DNA from: Profundibacterium mesophilum KAUST100406-0324
GTDB lineage: Bacteria > Pseudomonadota > Alphaproteobacteria > Rhodobacterales > Rhodobacteraceae
NCBI RefSeq assembly: GCF_009835145.1
Contig: NZ_APKE01000010.1
Span: 182,886 to 246,885 of the forward strand
Direction of reading: 5' to 3'
DNA length: 64,000 nucleotides
Position numbers and translations under genes: made by a program
The notes under the pieces: generated by a model
What the model was told of the DNA's origin: nothing
What the model saw: only the letters and a program-made list of their open reading frames with translations
The model's database searches: none
In this document: positions 45,062 to 54,358 of the stretch, in pieces
How positions within the stretch are numbered: position 1 is the first letter of the stretch
How the letters are laid out: each line of letters begins with the position of its first letter

Positions 45062-46458
45062 CGCCGCCGCTCCAGAAGGGGGGCGAGGGCGTTCATGCTG
45101 CGCCGCGCCGCGCCCGTATGCCGGCCCGAGAAACCGCGCGCGGCGGCTGCGGCACCCTCGAGCGTGGCAGGCTCGCCGAGCAGGCGGTTCAGATCGGCGC
45201 GTAGCGCGCCTGCATCCGCGGACACCCTGAGCGCGCCCGCGGCCTGCGCCTCGATTGCGGGGAAGGTGATTCCGTAGACGCTCGGTCCCATCACGACGGG
45301 ACGGCCAAGGGCGAGGGGCTCGATGATGTTGTGGCCGCCATGGGGCACGAGGCTCGCCCCGACGAAGACGAGGTCGGCAAGCTGGCAGTAGAAATACATC
45401 TCCCCAAGGCTGTCACCCACGAGCACCGCCCCTTCGGGCGGCGACGGCCCTTCGAGCGCCGTGTCCAGAAGCTCCGTACGCCGTGCCGCGACCACGCCCG
45501 CATCGGACAGCTTGCGCGCAACGGCGGCGAAACGCTGCGGGCTGCGGGGCACCCAGACGATGCGCGGCGCGGGCACGCGCGCCCGTAACGACAGCACGAT
45601 CTCCAGCAGGGCCTCCTCCTCGGCCTCGACGGAACTGGCGATCAGGAGGACCGGGGACCGCTGCGCCCCGTCCATCGTCCATGCCGCCCGCAGCCGGTCG
45701 GCGGAGGCCAGCTGTGCGGGGTCGATCCACTGGTCGAATTTCAACTCGCCGGCGAGGACGATCCGCTCCGCCCGCACCCCGGCCCGCAGGTAGCGCGCCC
45801 TGTAGGCGGGCGTCTTGGTCACGATCAGGGCATGCAAGGTGAGAAAGCGCAGCCGGAAACGCCGCAGGGCCCCCGGGCGCGCGCCATCCGCCTGCGCATC
45901 CCCATCCGCCCGCGCGCCGGCCGCGCGGTCGCGGTCGGTGAGGTTGCCGTTCACCTGCGCCGTCGGGCAGCCCGCGATCCGGGCCATCATCAACTGGCCG
46001 GGCCAGATCTCGTGCTCGACGACGAGACCGGTGACCGGGCGCAGCCGCCACAGAAAGATCCCGAGCGCCCAGAAGAGGTCGAGCGGGACGTATCTGTGCG
46101 TGATGCGCGGATCGTCGAAAAGCCGGCGTCCGTCGCTCAGTCCGGCCGGGGAGCTGTGCGTGAGGCAGATCGCGTGACCCTCGTCGAGCAGGGCGCGGAT
46201 CAGCGGCGAGGCGGCGCGGGTTTCGCCAAGGGAGGTCGCGTAGATCCAGACCGCCCCGCGCGGCCCGACGGGACCCAGACCGAAGCGATGCGCGAAATGC
46301 CGACGATAGAGCGGCTCCTTGCGCGAGCGCAGCAGGGCCGCGGCGACGAGCAGGGGCAATGCAAGATGCAGAAGCACCTGATAGAGGGCAAAGCCCGCCC
46401 ACAACGCCGCGTCCGGCGCCTCGCCGAACCGTCCGCGCGCCCGTCCGGCGAAGTTCAA
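45058..46458 (-). CDS. KdtA/WaaA-like glycosyltransferase
   Basis: This 466-residue protein resembles the Kdo transferase family. After one or more N-terminal hydrophobic segments (YQVLLHLALPLLVAAALL) come SLGETRAASPLIRALL, VEHEIWPGQ, VNGNLTDRD, AGELKFDQW and LVPHGGHNIIEPLALGRPVVMGP, all hallmarks of KdtA. An insertion of Ala/Asp/Arg-rich residues follows NLTDRD. Inside a pse operon it may transfer pseudaminic acid rather than Kdo, because both donors are CMP-linked; that is inference. It starts with TTG at 46456-46458, overlapping the pseI stop (TTGA). Confidence 0.85.
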   Translation of the reverse strand: MNFAGRARGRFGEAPDAALWAGFALYQVLLHLALPLLVAAALLRSRKEPLYRRHFAHRFGLGPVGPRGAVWIYATSLGETRAASPLIRALLDEGHAICLTHSSPAGLSDGRRLFDDPRITHRYVPLDLFWALGIFLWRLRPVTGLVVEHEIWPGQLMMARIAGCPTAQVNGNLTDRDRAAGARADGDAQADGARPGALRRFRLRFLTLHALIVTKTPAYRARYLRAGVRAERIVLAGELKFDQWIDPAQLASADRLRAAWTMDGAQRSPVLLIASSVEAEEEALLEIVLSLRARVPAPRIVWVPRSPQRFAAVARKLSDAGVVAARRTELLDTALEGPSPPEGAVLVGDSLGEMYFYCQLADLVFVGASLVPHGGHNIIEPLALGRPVVMGPSVYGITFPAIEAQAAGALRVSADAGALRADLNRLLGEPATLEGAAAAARGFSGRHTGAARRSMNALAPLLERRR

Positions 46459-47501
46459 GACGCGATATCCTCGTAGGTGATGGGATTGCCGCGCCGCACC
46501 GGGCGGGCAAGGCGCGCTCCGGCCACCGCGGCCGGATCATTGGCCGGAATGCCGGCGCCGGGGCGGATGAAACGGTAATCCCCCTCCGCGAGGCGGGTGC
46601 CTTCGGGCAGATCGCGCAAGGCGAAGGCCGAACGCCGCCCCATCGCCTTCGATACCGCCTCGGCCTCCGTCGTGCCCTTCAGTCCGGACCCCTTGAGAAG
46701 GTGGATTTCCGCCGTTCCCTCGGCAATCTCGCGCATCACCTCCGGCGTGGCCGAGAAGCGGTGATCGGGGCCGGGGCGGGCGGTGTCGTTCGTAAAATGC
46801 TTCTCAATCGCCACGGCGCCCATCGCGGCAGCGGCAAGCGGAGCGCGGGCGCCGATCGTATGGTCCGAAAAGCCGGTCATCCTGCCAAATCGCGTTCCCA
46901 TCGCCACCATCGCGTTGAGATTGATCTCGCTCGCCGGCGCCGGGTAGCTCGAGCAGCAATGCAGCAGGATCACCGGGCCCGCGCCCCCCGCATCGAGCAC
47001 GTCGAGCGCATGGGCGACCTCGTCGAGCGTGGCCATCCCGGTGCTCAGGATCACCGGCTTGCCCGTTCCGGCCACCGCATGGAGCAGGTCGTCATAGGTC
47101 ATCTCGAAGCTGGCGATCTTGTAGACCGCATTGCCGAGCGCCTCGATGAAGTCGAGATCGCGCGGATCGTAGATCGAGGTGAAGGGCAGAAGGCCCAGCT
47201 CACGGGCCCGGTCAAAGAGCGGCGCGTGGAATTCCATCGGCATGGCAGCGCTCTCGTAGAGCTCGTGCAGCGTCGCCTTGCCCCATTTCGCCTCGATCCG
47301 CATCGCGGGATGATCGGAGCGCATCGTCAGGCTCTCGGCGGTGTAGGTCTGCAGCTTCAGGCAGTCCCAGCCGGTTTCCGCCGCGATCTCGACGAGGCGC
47401 AGGGAGTGTTCCAGATCACGGTCGTGATTGGCGCTGACCTCGGCGATCAACAGGGGCTTTTGCGTCGGTCCGATGCTGCGGGTCTCGATCGTCAGGCTCA
47501 T
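46455..47501 (-). CDS. pseI: Pseudaminic acid synthase
   Basis: PseI condenses 6-deoxy-AltdiNAc with PEP to give pseudaminic acid. The 348-residue protein has a NeuB-type TIM barrel (PLLIAEVSANHDRDLEHSL at residues 17-35, KLQTYTAESLT, PFTSIYDPRDLDFIE) and a C-terminal SAF domain (AFALRDLPEGTRLAEGDYRFIRPG). The pattern AxEIHLLKGSGLKGTT is that of PseI more than NeuB. The ATG at 47499-47501 fits the family start with GGAGCC upstream. It is the first gene of the minus-strand operon. Confidence 0.94.
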   Translation of the reverse strand: MSLTIETRSIGPTQKPLLIAEVSANHDRDLEHSLRLVEIAAETGWDCLKLQTYTAESLTMRSDHPAMRIEAKWGKATLHELYESAAMPMEFHAPLFDRARELGLLPFTSIYDPRDLDFIEALGNAVYKIASFEMTYDDLLHAVAGTGKPVILSTGMATLDEVAHALDVLDAGGAGPVILLHCCSSYPAPASEINLNAMVAMGTRFGRMTGFSDHTIGARAPLAAAAMGAVAIEKHFTNDTARPGPDHRFSATPEVMREIAEGTAEIHLLKGSGLKGTTEAEAVSKAMGRRSAFALRDLPEGTRLAEGDYRFIRPGAGIPANDPAAVAGARLARPVRRGNPITYEDIAS

Positions 47502-47805
47502 GGCGGCTCCTTGCACGTGGATGCTGGGACATGCGCGGATGGTGAACCACATTTCGACTGCGCTTGCCAAGCGTCCGCGCGGGCGCGGGGCGCAATCGGC
47601 GCCGATGCGAAGGGCGCATGGCGAGTGGTGACAAGGCGCGCGGTGCGAAAGCCTGTTGCCAAACGGGTCGATTGTCGACAATCCTTCACGAAACCGTCAT
47701 AAGGCTCGTCATGACATCGCCCCGCAACTTCACGCGCCCATATGCATGTCGCCTCCCGGACGGGGAGGGCGCCGCCTCCGGTATGCCGCGCCGGACCTTG
47801 CGGGC
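47502..47805. other. 304-bp divergent control region of pseI and gntR
   Basis: This gap separates pseI from the GntR-type regulator gene and should contain both promoters. Its most visible structure is the palindrome at 47670-47683. No RNA gene or other coding frame is convincing. The start of the GntR gene might lie further upstream, but the family domain begins only after 47806. Confidence 0.6.
47670..47683. promoter_or_regulatory. Palindromic operator candidate for the GntR regulator
   Basis: GATTGTCGACAATC is a perfect 14-bp palindrome in the pseI-gntR gap, 123 bp before the regulator gene. It resembles short dyads bound by FCD-type GntR proteins (TTGTnnACAA cores). The most likely ligand is the adjacent GntR product; a role on pseI is also possible. 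Confidence 0.6.
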
Positions 47806-48534
47806 ATGAGGCTGGCGCCGCTCAGCGAGGATACGCGCCGCGAGATGATCGTGCGCTCGGTGCGCGATCTGATCGTCAGCGGCGCGGTGGCGCCGGGCGC
47901 GCGCCTGACCGAGACGCAGCTTGCCGCGCAGCTTGGCGTGAGCCGTGGGCCGCTGCGCGAGGCGATCCGCGACCTGGTGGAATCGGGGCTGGTGGTCAGC
48001 CTTCCCTACAAGGGCCTCTTCGTGCGCGCCTTCACGCGCCGCGATCTGGAGGAGCTGTATTCCTTCCGCACCACGCTCGAGAAGATGGCATTCTGCGAAT
48101 GCTGGCACCGGCGCGACACGGCGGCATGCGCCGAGCTGGTTGCCCGCCACGAGGCGCTGAGCCGGGCGGCCGAGGAGGAGCGCGGCGCCGAGGTGATCGA
48201 GCTGGAGCTGGCCCTGCACAGCTGGTGCTACGAGCTGGCCGATCACCGCCTGCTGAGCAATGCCTGGCAAAGGCTCCGCCCCAACCTGCACTTCTATTTC
48301 GCGCTGCATCATCGCCTCGGTCCGGGGGCGTCGCTGCGCCGCGAGATCCATGAGACCTATCTTGCATGCGCTTTGGGCGACGATCTCGATGCCATGCTCA
48401 CCCATGTCGAGGCCCATATGCGCCAGGGCCTCGAACGGACGCTGGGGACCGTGTCCCCGGCCGAAGCGGACGGCGCCAAGGCGGGCAGGGCAGGGCCCGG
48501 TTCCGCCACGACACAAGAAACCAAAGGGAGATAG
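47806..48534 (+). CDS. GntR-family regulator with FCD domain
   Basis: This 242-residue transcription factor has an N-terminal winged helix (MIVRSVRDLIVSGAVAPGARLTETQLAAQLGVSRGPLREAIRDL) and a C-terminal FCD domain with metal-type histidines (RREIHETYLACALGDDLDAM, THVEAHM). FCD regulators respond to small organic acids or sugars. The ATG at 47806 gives the usual distance to the helix-turn-helix. It is two bases from the dppA-like gene and presumably controls that operon and itself through the palindrome upstream. The inducer is unknown. Confidence 0.92.
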   Translation: MRLAPLSEDTRREMIVRSVRDLIVSGAVAPGARLTETQLAAQLGVSRGPLREAIRDLVESGLVVSLPYKGLFVRAFTRRDLEELYSFRTTLEKMAFCECWHRRDTAACAELVARHEALSRAAEEERGAEVIELELALHSWCYELADHRLLSNAWQRLRPNLHFYFALHHRLGPGASLRREIHETYLACALGDDLDAMLTHVEAHMRQGLERTLGTVSPAEADGAKAGRAGPGSATTQETKGR

Positions 48535-48536
48535 AA

Positions 48537-50132
48537 ATGAACGTCAAACATCTGATGGGCGCGACGAGTGTCGCGCTGGCCTTCGCGGCGGCACCGCTTG
48601 CCGCGCAGACGCTGGTCTATTGCTCCGAGGGCTCGCCGGAGGGGTTCGATCCGGCTCTCTACACCTCGGGCACCACGTTCGATGCCTCCTCGCATCCGAT
48701 CTACAACCGGCTTGTCGAGTTCAAGACCGGCACCACCGAGGTAATCCCGGGTCTCGCCGAAAGCTGGGATGTCTCCGAGGACGGCATGGAAGTGACCTTC
48801 AAGCTGCGCGAGGGTGTCACGTTCCACTCGAACGACCAGTTCACGCCCAGCCGTGATTTCAACGCCGATGACGTGATCTTCAGCTTCGATCGCCAGGGCA
48901 ATCCCGAGAATGCCTATAACGGCTATTCCGGCGGCACCTGGGAATATTACGCCGGCATGTCGATGCCCGATCTCATCGAGAGCATCGAGAAGGTCGACGA
49001 CCATACCGTGAAGTTCAAGCTGACCCGCCCCGAGGCGCCTTTCGTCGCCAACCTCGCGATGGATTTCGCCTCGATCATGTCCAAGGAATACGCGGACGCG
49101 ATGCAGGAGGCCGGCACGCCCGAAATGCTGAACCAGCAGCCGATCGGCACCGGGCCCTTCGAGTTCGTCGCCTACCAGAAGGACGCGGTGATCCGGTATC
49201 AGAAGAACGCCGATTACTGGAAGGACGGCGTGCCGAAGGTCGACAACCTCGTCTTCGCGATCACGCCCGACGCCTCCGTGCGCTACCAGAAGCTCTCGGC
49301 CGGCGAATGCCACGTGATGCCCTATCCCAACCCCGCTGATATCCAGGCGATGAAGGATGACGAGGACATCAAGGTGATGGAGCAGGAAGGCCTCAATGTC
49401 GGCTATCTCGCCTACAACACCCAAGTCGAGCCCTTCGACAACCCGAAGGTGCGCAAGGCGCTGAACATGGCGATCGACAAGCAGGCGATCATCGACGTCG
49501 TCTTCCAGGGCTCCGGCGAGATCGCCAAGAACCCGATCCCGCCGACCATGTGGTCCTATGACGAATCCACGCAGGACGACGCGCATGATCCCGAGGCCGC
49601 GAAGGCGATGCTCGAGGAAGAGGGCGTGAGCGATCTGTCGATGAAGATCTGGGCGATGCCGGTGCAGCGCCCCTACAACCCCAACGCGCGGCGCATGGCC
49701 GAGCTGATGCAGGAGGATTTCTCCGAGATCGGCGTCGACGTGGAGATCGTCTCCTACGAATGGGGCGAGTATCTCGACCGCTCCAAGGATACCGACCGCG
49801 ACGGCGCGGTGCTTCTGGGCTGGACCGGCGACAATGGCGATCCTGACAACTTCCTCGCGGTGCTTCTGGGCTGCGACGGCGTCGGGGCCTCGAACCGGGC
49901 ACAGTGGTGCCACGAGCCCTTCGACAAGCTGATCCAGGAAGCCAAGACCAAGTCGAGCCAGGAGGAACGCTCCGCGCTCTACAAGGAGGCGCAGAAGATC
50001 TTCAAGGAGCAGGCGCCCTGGGCCACCATCGCCCATTCGGTCGTCTTCATGCCGGTGCGTCCCGAGGTCGAGAACTACGTCGTGCATCCGCTTGGCGGAC
50101 ACATCTTCAACGAGGTCGGCCTGACCGAGTGA
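48537..50132 (+). CDS. dppA: Peptide-type ABC transporter substrate-binding protein
   Basis: This periplasmic binding protein of family SBP_bac_5 has 531 residues, including a signal peptide of about 23 (LMGATSVALAFAAAPLAAQ). The mature chain starts TLVYCSEGSPEGFDP, with LAESWDVSEDGMEVTFKLREG, ADDVIFSFDR and NPKVRKALNMAID. CSEGSPEGFDP is typical of DppA-like proteins, which bind dipeptides, haem or aminolevulinate; the substrate is not determined here. The start follows GGGAGATAG, two bases after the regulator gene. A long hairpin lies just after the stop. Confidence 0.92.
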   Translation: MNVKHLMGATSVALAFAAAPLAAQTLVYCSEGSPEGFDPALYTSGTTFDASSHPIYNRLVEFKTGTTEVIPGLAESWDVSEDGMEVTFKLREGVTFHSNDQFTPSRDFNADDVIFSFDRQGNPENAYNGYSGGTWEYYAGMSMPDLIESIEKVDDHTVKFKLTRPEAPFVANLAMDFASIMSKEYADAMQEAGTPEMLNQQPIGTGPFEFVAYQKDAVIRYQKNADYWKDGVPKVDNLVFAITPDASVRYQKLSAGECHVMPYPNPADIQAMKDDEDIKVMEQEGLNVGYLAYNTQVEPFDNPKVRKALNMAIDKQAIIDVVFQGSGEIAKNPIPPTMWSYDESTQDDAHDPEAAKAMLEEEGVSDLSMKIWAMPVQRPYNPNARRMAELMQEDFSEIGVDVEIVSYEWGEYLDRSKDTDRDGAVLLGWTGDNGDPDNFLAVLLGCDGVGASNRAQWCHEPFDKLIQEAKTKSSQEERSALYKEAQKIFKEQAPWATIAHSVVFMPVRPEVENYVVHPLGGHIFNEVGLTE

Positions 50133-50140
50133 TGCAGGCA

Positions 50141-50176
50141 GATGCGCCGCCCCTCCCGCGCGGGGGGCGGCGCATC
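50141..50176 (+). other. Long intercistronic hairpin after the binding-protein gene
   Basis: GATGCGCCGCCCC and GGGGCGGCGCATC form a perfect 13-bp stem with a 10-nt loop, 8 bp after the dppA stop. No T-tract follows and the permease genes continue on the same strand. It probably protects the upstream mRNA or partly stops transcription, so the binding protein is made in excess over the membrane parts. This is inferred from position. Confidence 0.6.
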
Positions 50177-50367
50177 GCCGCGCGTGTCCCGACCGGGGGC
50201 TGCGCATCATCGCGGCCGGCCCGCTCTCGCGCGGCGCCCGTCATCGCCGTGCGGCCATGCCGCGCCGCGCCGGTATCAGGGGCGGGGGCGGCCACCCGTT
50301 TCACGATCCATAGCGGACGGCCGCGCCATGGCGCGCGGCGGTTCCGAAACCTGCAGGTGACGAGCTG

Positions 50368-51375
50368 ATGCTCAAGTATTTCCTGGCACGACTGCTGACC
50401 TTCGTGCCGACATTCCTGGGCGTGACGCTCATATCCTTCGCCTTCATCAGGGTATTGCCCGGCGATCCGATCATCGTGATGGCCGGCGAGCGCGGTCTCT
50501 CGGACGAGCGCTACGCCGAACTGGTGACGCAATACGGCTTCGACCGCCCCATCTGGGAGCAGTTCTGGGATTACTTCACCGGCGTTCTGCAAGGTGACCT
50601 GGGCACCTCCCTCGTCACCAAGAAGCCGGTCTGGGACGAGTTCTTCACCCTCTTTCCCGCGACACTGGAGCTGTCGATCTGCGCGATTCTCTTCGCGATG
50701 CTTCTGGGGCTGCCCGCCGGCGTGATCGCCGCCGTCTATCGCGGCAAGTTCTTCGACCGCGCGCTGATGTCCACGGCGCTGGTGGGCTACTCGATGCCGA
50801 TCTTCTGGTGGGCCTTGCTCCTGATCATCGTCTTTTCGGGAAATCTCGGCTGGACGCCGGTCTCGGGGCGGATCGACCTTCTCTATTTCTTCCCGCCGGT
50901 CACCGGGTTCATGCTGATCGATTCGGCGCTTTCGGGACAGGATGGCGCCTTCGTCTCCGCGGTCCGGCACCTGATCCTGCCGACGATCGTCCTTGGCACC
51001 ATCCCGCTCGCGGTGATCGCGCGGCAGACCCGCTCCGCGATGCTCGAGGTCCTGTCCGAAGATTACATCCGCACCGCGCGGGCCAAAGGGCTCACCCCCT
51101 CGCGGGTCAACGGCCTTCACGCCCTACGCAACGCGATGATCCCGGTGATCACGGTGATCGGCCTGTCGGTGGGCACCCTGCTGGCCGGCGCGATCCTGAC
51201 CGAGACGATCTTCTCCTGGCCGGGCATCGGCAAGTGGATGGTCGATTCGATCTTCCGCCGCGACTATCCGGTCGTGCAAGGCGGCCTGCTTCTCATCGCC
51301 GTGATGGTGATGATCGTGAACCTCACGGTCGACCTGCTCTACGGCCTCATCAATCCCAAGATCAGGAAGCGCTGA
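50368..51375 (+). CDS. dppB: ABC transporter permease, DppB type
   Basis: This 335-residue inner-membrane permease has about six transmembrane segments and the BPD_transp_1 domain. It begins LKYFLARLLTFVPTFLGVTLISFAFIRVLPGDP, the usual DppB start. The EAA-like coupling loop is around DYIRTARAKGLTPSRVNGLHALRNAMIPV, where it contacts the ATPase subunits. It ends NLTVDLLYGLINPKIRKR, standard for DppB. The start is ATG 50368; one base separates the stop from the dppC start. Confidence 0.95.
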   Translation: MLKYFLARLLTFVPTFLGVTLISFAFIRVLPGDPIIVMAGERGLSDERYAELVTQYGFDRPIWEQFWDYFTGVLQGDLGTSLVTKKPVWDEFFTLFPATLELSICAILFAMLLGLPAGVIAAVYRGKFFDRALMSTALVGYSMPIFWWALLLIIVFSGNLGWTPVSGRIDLLYFFPPVTGFMLIDSALSGQDGAFVSAVRHLILPTIVLGTIPLAVIARQTRSAMLEVLSEDYIRTARAKGLTPSRVNGLHALRNAMIPVITVIGLSVGTLLAGAILTETIFSWPGIGKWMVDSIFRRDYPVVQGGLLLIAVMVMIVNLTVDLLYGLINPKIRKR

Positions 51376-51376
51376 C

Positions 51377-52285
51377 ATGGCCGACGCATCATCGCAGATC
51401 GCCTCCACGGTTCCGACCAGCCGCCCCGGGCGCCTTTCGGAATTTTGGCGTTACTTCAAGGAGAACCGGGGCGCGGTCATCGGGCTCTACATCTTCGCGG
51501 CCTTCGTGCTCATCGCGCTGGGCGCCGACATCCTCGCCCCCTACGACCCCACCGCGCAGAACCGAGCCGCGACGCTCGTGCCCCCGGTCTGGCAGGAGGG
51601 CGGATCGTGGTCCTTCCCCCTTGGCACCGATCCGCTCGGGCGCGACATGCTCAGCCGTCTGCTGCACGGCGCGCGCTATTCGTTCTTCGTGGGCATCGTC
51701 GTCGTGGTCGTCGCGTCCTTCGGCGGCATCCTGATCGGGCTTGTCGCGGGCTTCGCGCCGCGCTGGCTCGACACGATCATCATGCGGCTGATGGACATCA
51801 TCCTGGCTTTCCCGTCGCTTTTGCTGGCGCTGGTGCTGGTCGCGATCCTCGGGCCGTCGCTGACCAACGCGATGATCGCCATCGCCCTGGTGCTGCAGCC
51901 CCATTACGTGCGCCTCACCCGGGCCAGCGTCATCAACGAGCGCACCAAGGATTACGTCACCTCCGCTCGCGTCGCGGGGGCGGGGCGGCTGCGGCTGATG
52001 TTCATCACGGTACTGCCCAACTGCCTCGCGCCGATCATCGTGCAGGCGGCGCTCTCCTTCTCGACCGCGATCCTCGACGCCGCGGCGCTGGGCTTCCTGG
52101 GCATGGGCGCGCAGCCGCCCACGCCCGAATGGGGCACGATGCTCGCCGAGGCGCGCGAGTTTATCCTGCGCGCATGGTGGGTGGTGACCTTTCCGGGCCT
52201 TGCCATTCTTGTGACGGTGCTGGCGATCAACCTGATGGGCGACGGTCTGCGCGACGCGCTCGATCCCAAGCTGAAGCGGAGCTGA
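51377..52285 (+). CDS. dppC: ABC transporter permease, DppC type
   Basis: This 302-residue permease pairs with DppB. After a cytoplasmic N-terminus come the DppC start ([26 protein letters not shown]), the periplasmic segment [32 protein letters not shown], and the coupling loop [26 protein letters not shown]. It ends [21 protein letters not shown], the classic DppC C-terminus. About six membrane segments are seen. Linked by TGACATG junctions to dppB and dppD. Confidence 0.95.
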   Translation: MADASSQIASTVPTSRPGRLSEFWRYFKENRGAVIGLYIFAAFVLIALGADILAPYDPTAQNRAATLVPPVWQEGGSWSFPLGTDPLGRDMLSRLLHGARYSFFVGIVVVVVASFGGILIGLVAGFAPRWLDTIIMRLMDIILAFPSLLLALVLVAILGPSLTNAMIAIALVLQPHYVRLTRASVINERTKDYVTSARVAGAGRLRLMFITVLPNCLAPIIVQAALSFSTAILDAAALGFLGMGAQPPTPEWGTMLAEAREFILRAWWVVTFPGLAILVTVLAINLMGDGLRDALDPKLKRS

Positions 52286-52286
52286 C

Positions 52287-53273
52287 ATGTCCCTGCTGAA
52301 ACTGAGAAACCTGTCGGTCGAATTCGCCACCGCCGGGGGCGGGTTCCGCGCCGTGGACCAGGTCGATCTCGACGTGGCGCCCGGCGAGATCCTCGCGATC
52401 GTCGGCGAGAGCGGCTCCGGCAAGTCGGTCTCGATGCTCGCCGCGATGGGGCTGCTGCCCTGGACCGCGACCGTCACGGCCGATGAGATGAGCTTCGACG
52501 GGCGCGACCTGCGCGCCATGTCCGGCCGGGCCCGCCGGCGCCTCGTGGGGCGCGACATGGCGATGATCTTCCAGGAGCCGATGTCCTCGCTGAACCCGTG
52601 CTTCACCGTCGGCTTCCAGGTCAAGGAAGCCCTGCGCCAGCATCTCGATCTCAACCGGCGCGCGCGCCATGCCCGCGCGGTGGAGCTCTTCGAGATGGTC
52701 GGCATCCCCGATCCCGAGAAGCGTCTTGGCAACTTCCCGCACCAGATGTCGGGCGGGATGAACCAGCGGGTGATGATCGCCATCGCCATCGCCTGCAAGC
52801 CGCGCCTGCTGATTGCCGACGAGCCGACGACGGCGCTCGACGTGACGATCCAGGCGCAGATCCTCGATCTGCTGGTCTCCTTGCAGCGCGAGACCGGCAT
52901 GGCGCTGATCCTCATCACCCATGACATGGGCGTCGTGGCCGAGACCGCCGAGCGCGTCTCGGTGCAATATGCCGGTCAGAAGGTCGAGGAGCAGCGCGTC
53001 GAGGGCCTCTTCGACACCCCGCATCACCCCTACACCGCCGCGCTTCTCGCGGCATTGCCCGAGCGCGCGACCGAACGGCGTCTGCCGACGATCCCGGGCG
53101 TGGTGCCGGGCCAGTTCGACCGCCCCGAGGGTTGCCTCTTCTCGCCGCGCTGCCGGTTCGCCGACGAGACATGCCGCCGCGTGCCCCCGCCGGTGCAGGG
53201 GCGCGAGCTGGGTCTGGCGCGCTGCCATTATCCCATCACTTCAGACGCACGTCGCAAGGAATCCGCATCATGA
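52287..53273 (+). CDS. dppD: ABC transporter ATP-binding protein, DppD type
   Basis: This 328-residue ATPase has Walker A GESGSGKS, the ABC signature [11 protein letters not shown] and Walker [13 protein letters not shown]. The C-terminal oligopeptide-transporter domain has four cysteines ([18 protein letters not shown] and a later Cys), the usual iron-sulphur-like site of DppD. Its stop overlaps the dppF start (ATGA). It energises dppBC. Confidence 0.95.
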   Translation: MSLLKLRNLSVEFATAGGGFRAVDQVDLDVAPGEILAIVGESGSGKSVSMLAAMGLLPWTATVTADEMSFDGRDLRAMSGRARRRLVGRDMAMIFQEPMSSLNPCFTVGFQVKEALRQHLDLNRRARHARAVELFEMVGIPDPEKRLGNFPHQMSGGMNQRVMIAIAIACKPRLLIADEPTTALDVTIQAQILDLLVSLQRETGMALILITHDMGVVAETAERVSVQYAGQKVEEQRVEGLFDTPHHPYTAALLAALPERATERRLPTIPGVVPGQFDRPEGCLFSPRCRFADETCRRVPPPVQGRELGLARCHYPITSDARRKESAS

Positions 53274-54238
53274 CCGGCACAGCATCCGAACCGGTGGTCG
53301 TCGCGAAGGCGCTTGGGCGCGATTACAGCGTCGGGGGAGGGCTCTTCTCGCGTCCGGCTACGGTGCGTGCCGTCGCCGGAACCTCCTTCGAGCTTTATCC
53401 CGGACGCACGCTCGCCGTCGTCGGGGAGAGCGGCTGCGGCAAGTCAACGCTGGCGCGCATGGTGACGCTGATCGAGGAGCCGACGGCGGGCGCGCTGTCC
53501 ATCGACGGGCATGCGGCGATCCCCGCCAATTGGGCGGGGCTACGCGAATCGGTCCAGATCGTGTTTCAGGACCCCTATGGATCACTGAACCTGCGACAAA
53601 GGGTCGGCGCGATCCTCGAAGAACCGCTGAAGATCAATCGCAAGGACATGTCCGCCAGTGCGCGGGCGGAGAAGGCGCGCGAGATGATGCGCCTCGTCGG
53701 GCTGCGCCCCGAGCATTACGACCGCTATCCCCACATGTTCTCGGGCGGGCAGCGCCAGCGCATCGCGGTGGCCCGCGCGCTCATGCTCGAGCCGAAGGTG
53801 CTGGTTCTCGACGAGCCGGTCTCGGCGCTCGACCTGTCGATCCAGAGCCAGATCCTCAATCTTCTGCTCGATCTGCAGGAGCGTCTCGGCCTCGCCTATC
53901 TCTTCATCAGCCATGATCTGTCGGTGGTGCGGCACGTGGCGGACGATCTCATCGTGATGTATCTCGGCCGCCCGGTCGAGACGGGACCGAAAGATGCGGT
54001 CTTCGCAGCGCCCCGCCATCCCTATACCAAGGCGCTCCTGTCGGCGACGCCCTCGGCCGATCCGGCCGGACGGCGCGAGCGGATCAAGCTCGAAGGCGAG
54101 TTGCCGTCACCGCTCGCGGTGCCGCCGGGCTGCCCTTTCGCGCCGCGCTGCTGGAAGGCGCAGCCCAGATGCCGCGCCGAGCGCCCGGAGTTGCAGGGGG
54201 CCCCGCATCCGGCCGCCTGCTTCTTTCCGGAAGCCTGA
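53270..54238 (+). CDS. dppF: ABC transporter ATP-binding protein, DppF type
   Basis: This 322-residue partner ATPase has GESGCGKST as Walker A, SGGQRQRIAVARAL as signature and VLVLDEPVSALD as Walker B. The C-terminus carries the CPFAPRCWKAQPRCR cysteine cluster. The start ATG at 53270 overlaps the dppD stop; an upstream frame of 46 codons is a shadow of dppD. It is the last gene of the gntR-dppABCDF operon. Confidence 0.95.
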   Translation: MTGTASEPVVVAKALGRDYSVGGGLFSRPATVRAVAGTSFELYPGRTLAVVGESGCGKSTLARMVTLIEEPTAGALSIDGHAAIPANWAGLRESVQIVFQDPYGSLNLRQRVGAILEEPLKINRKDMSASARAEKAREMMRLVGLRPEHYDRYPHMFSGGQRQRIAVARALMLEPKVLVLDEPVSALDLSIQSQILNLLLDLQERLGLAYLFISHDLSVVRHVADDLIVMYLGRPVETGPKDAVFAAPRHPYTKALLSATPSADPAGRRERIKLEGELPSPLAVPPGCPFAPRCWKAQPRCRAERPELQGAPHPAACFFPEA

Positions 54239-54358
54239 CGCGGGGCGGTGCGCAGGGTGCGTGTGCGTCCGCGCGCGCCGCCCGTGGCACGAACCCCTTT
54301 CACCCGGTCGCCTCCGCCCCTAGGTCTGTTGTTCCGCCGACGCTGCAGGAGCACGATC

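Noticed and set aside
45058..46458. KdtA-like protein considered as the missing PseG
   Set aside because: Its motifs are those of Kdo transferases (GETRAASPLI, GNLTDRD, HGGHN), and its length of 466 residues is well above that of PseG.
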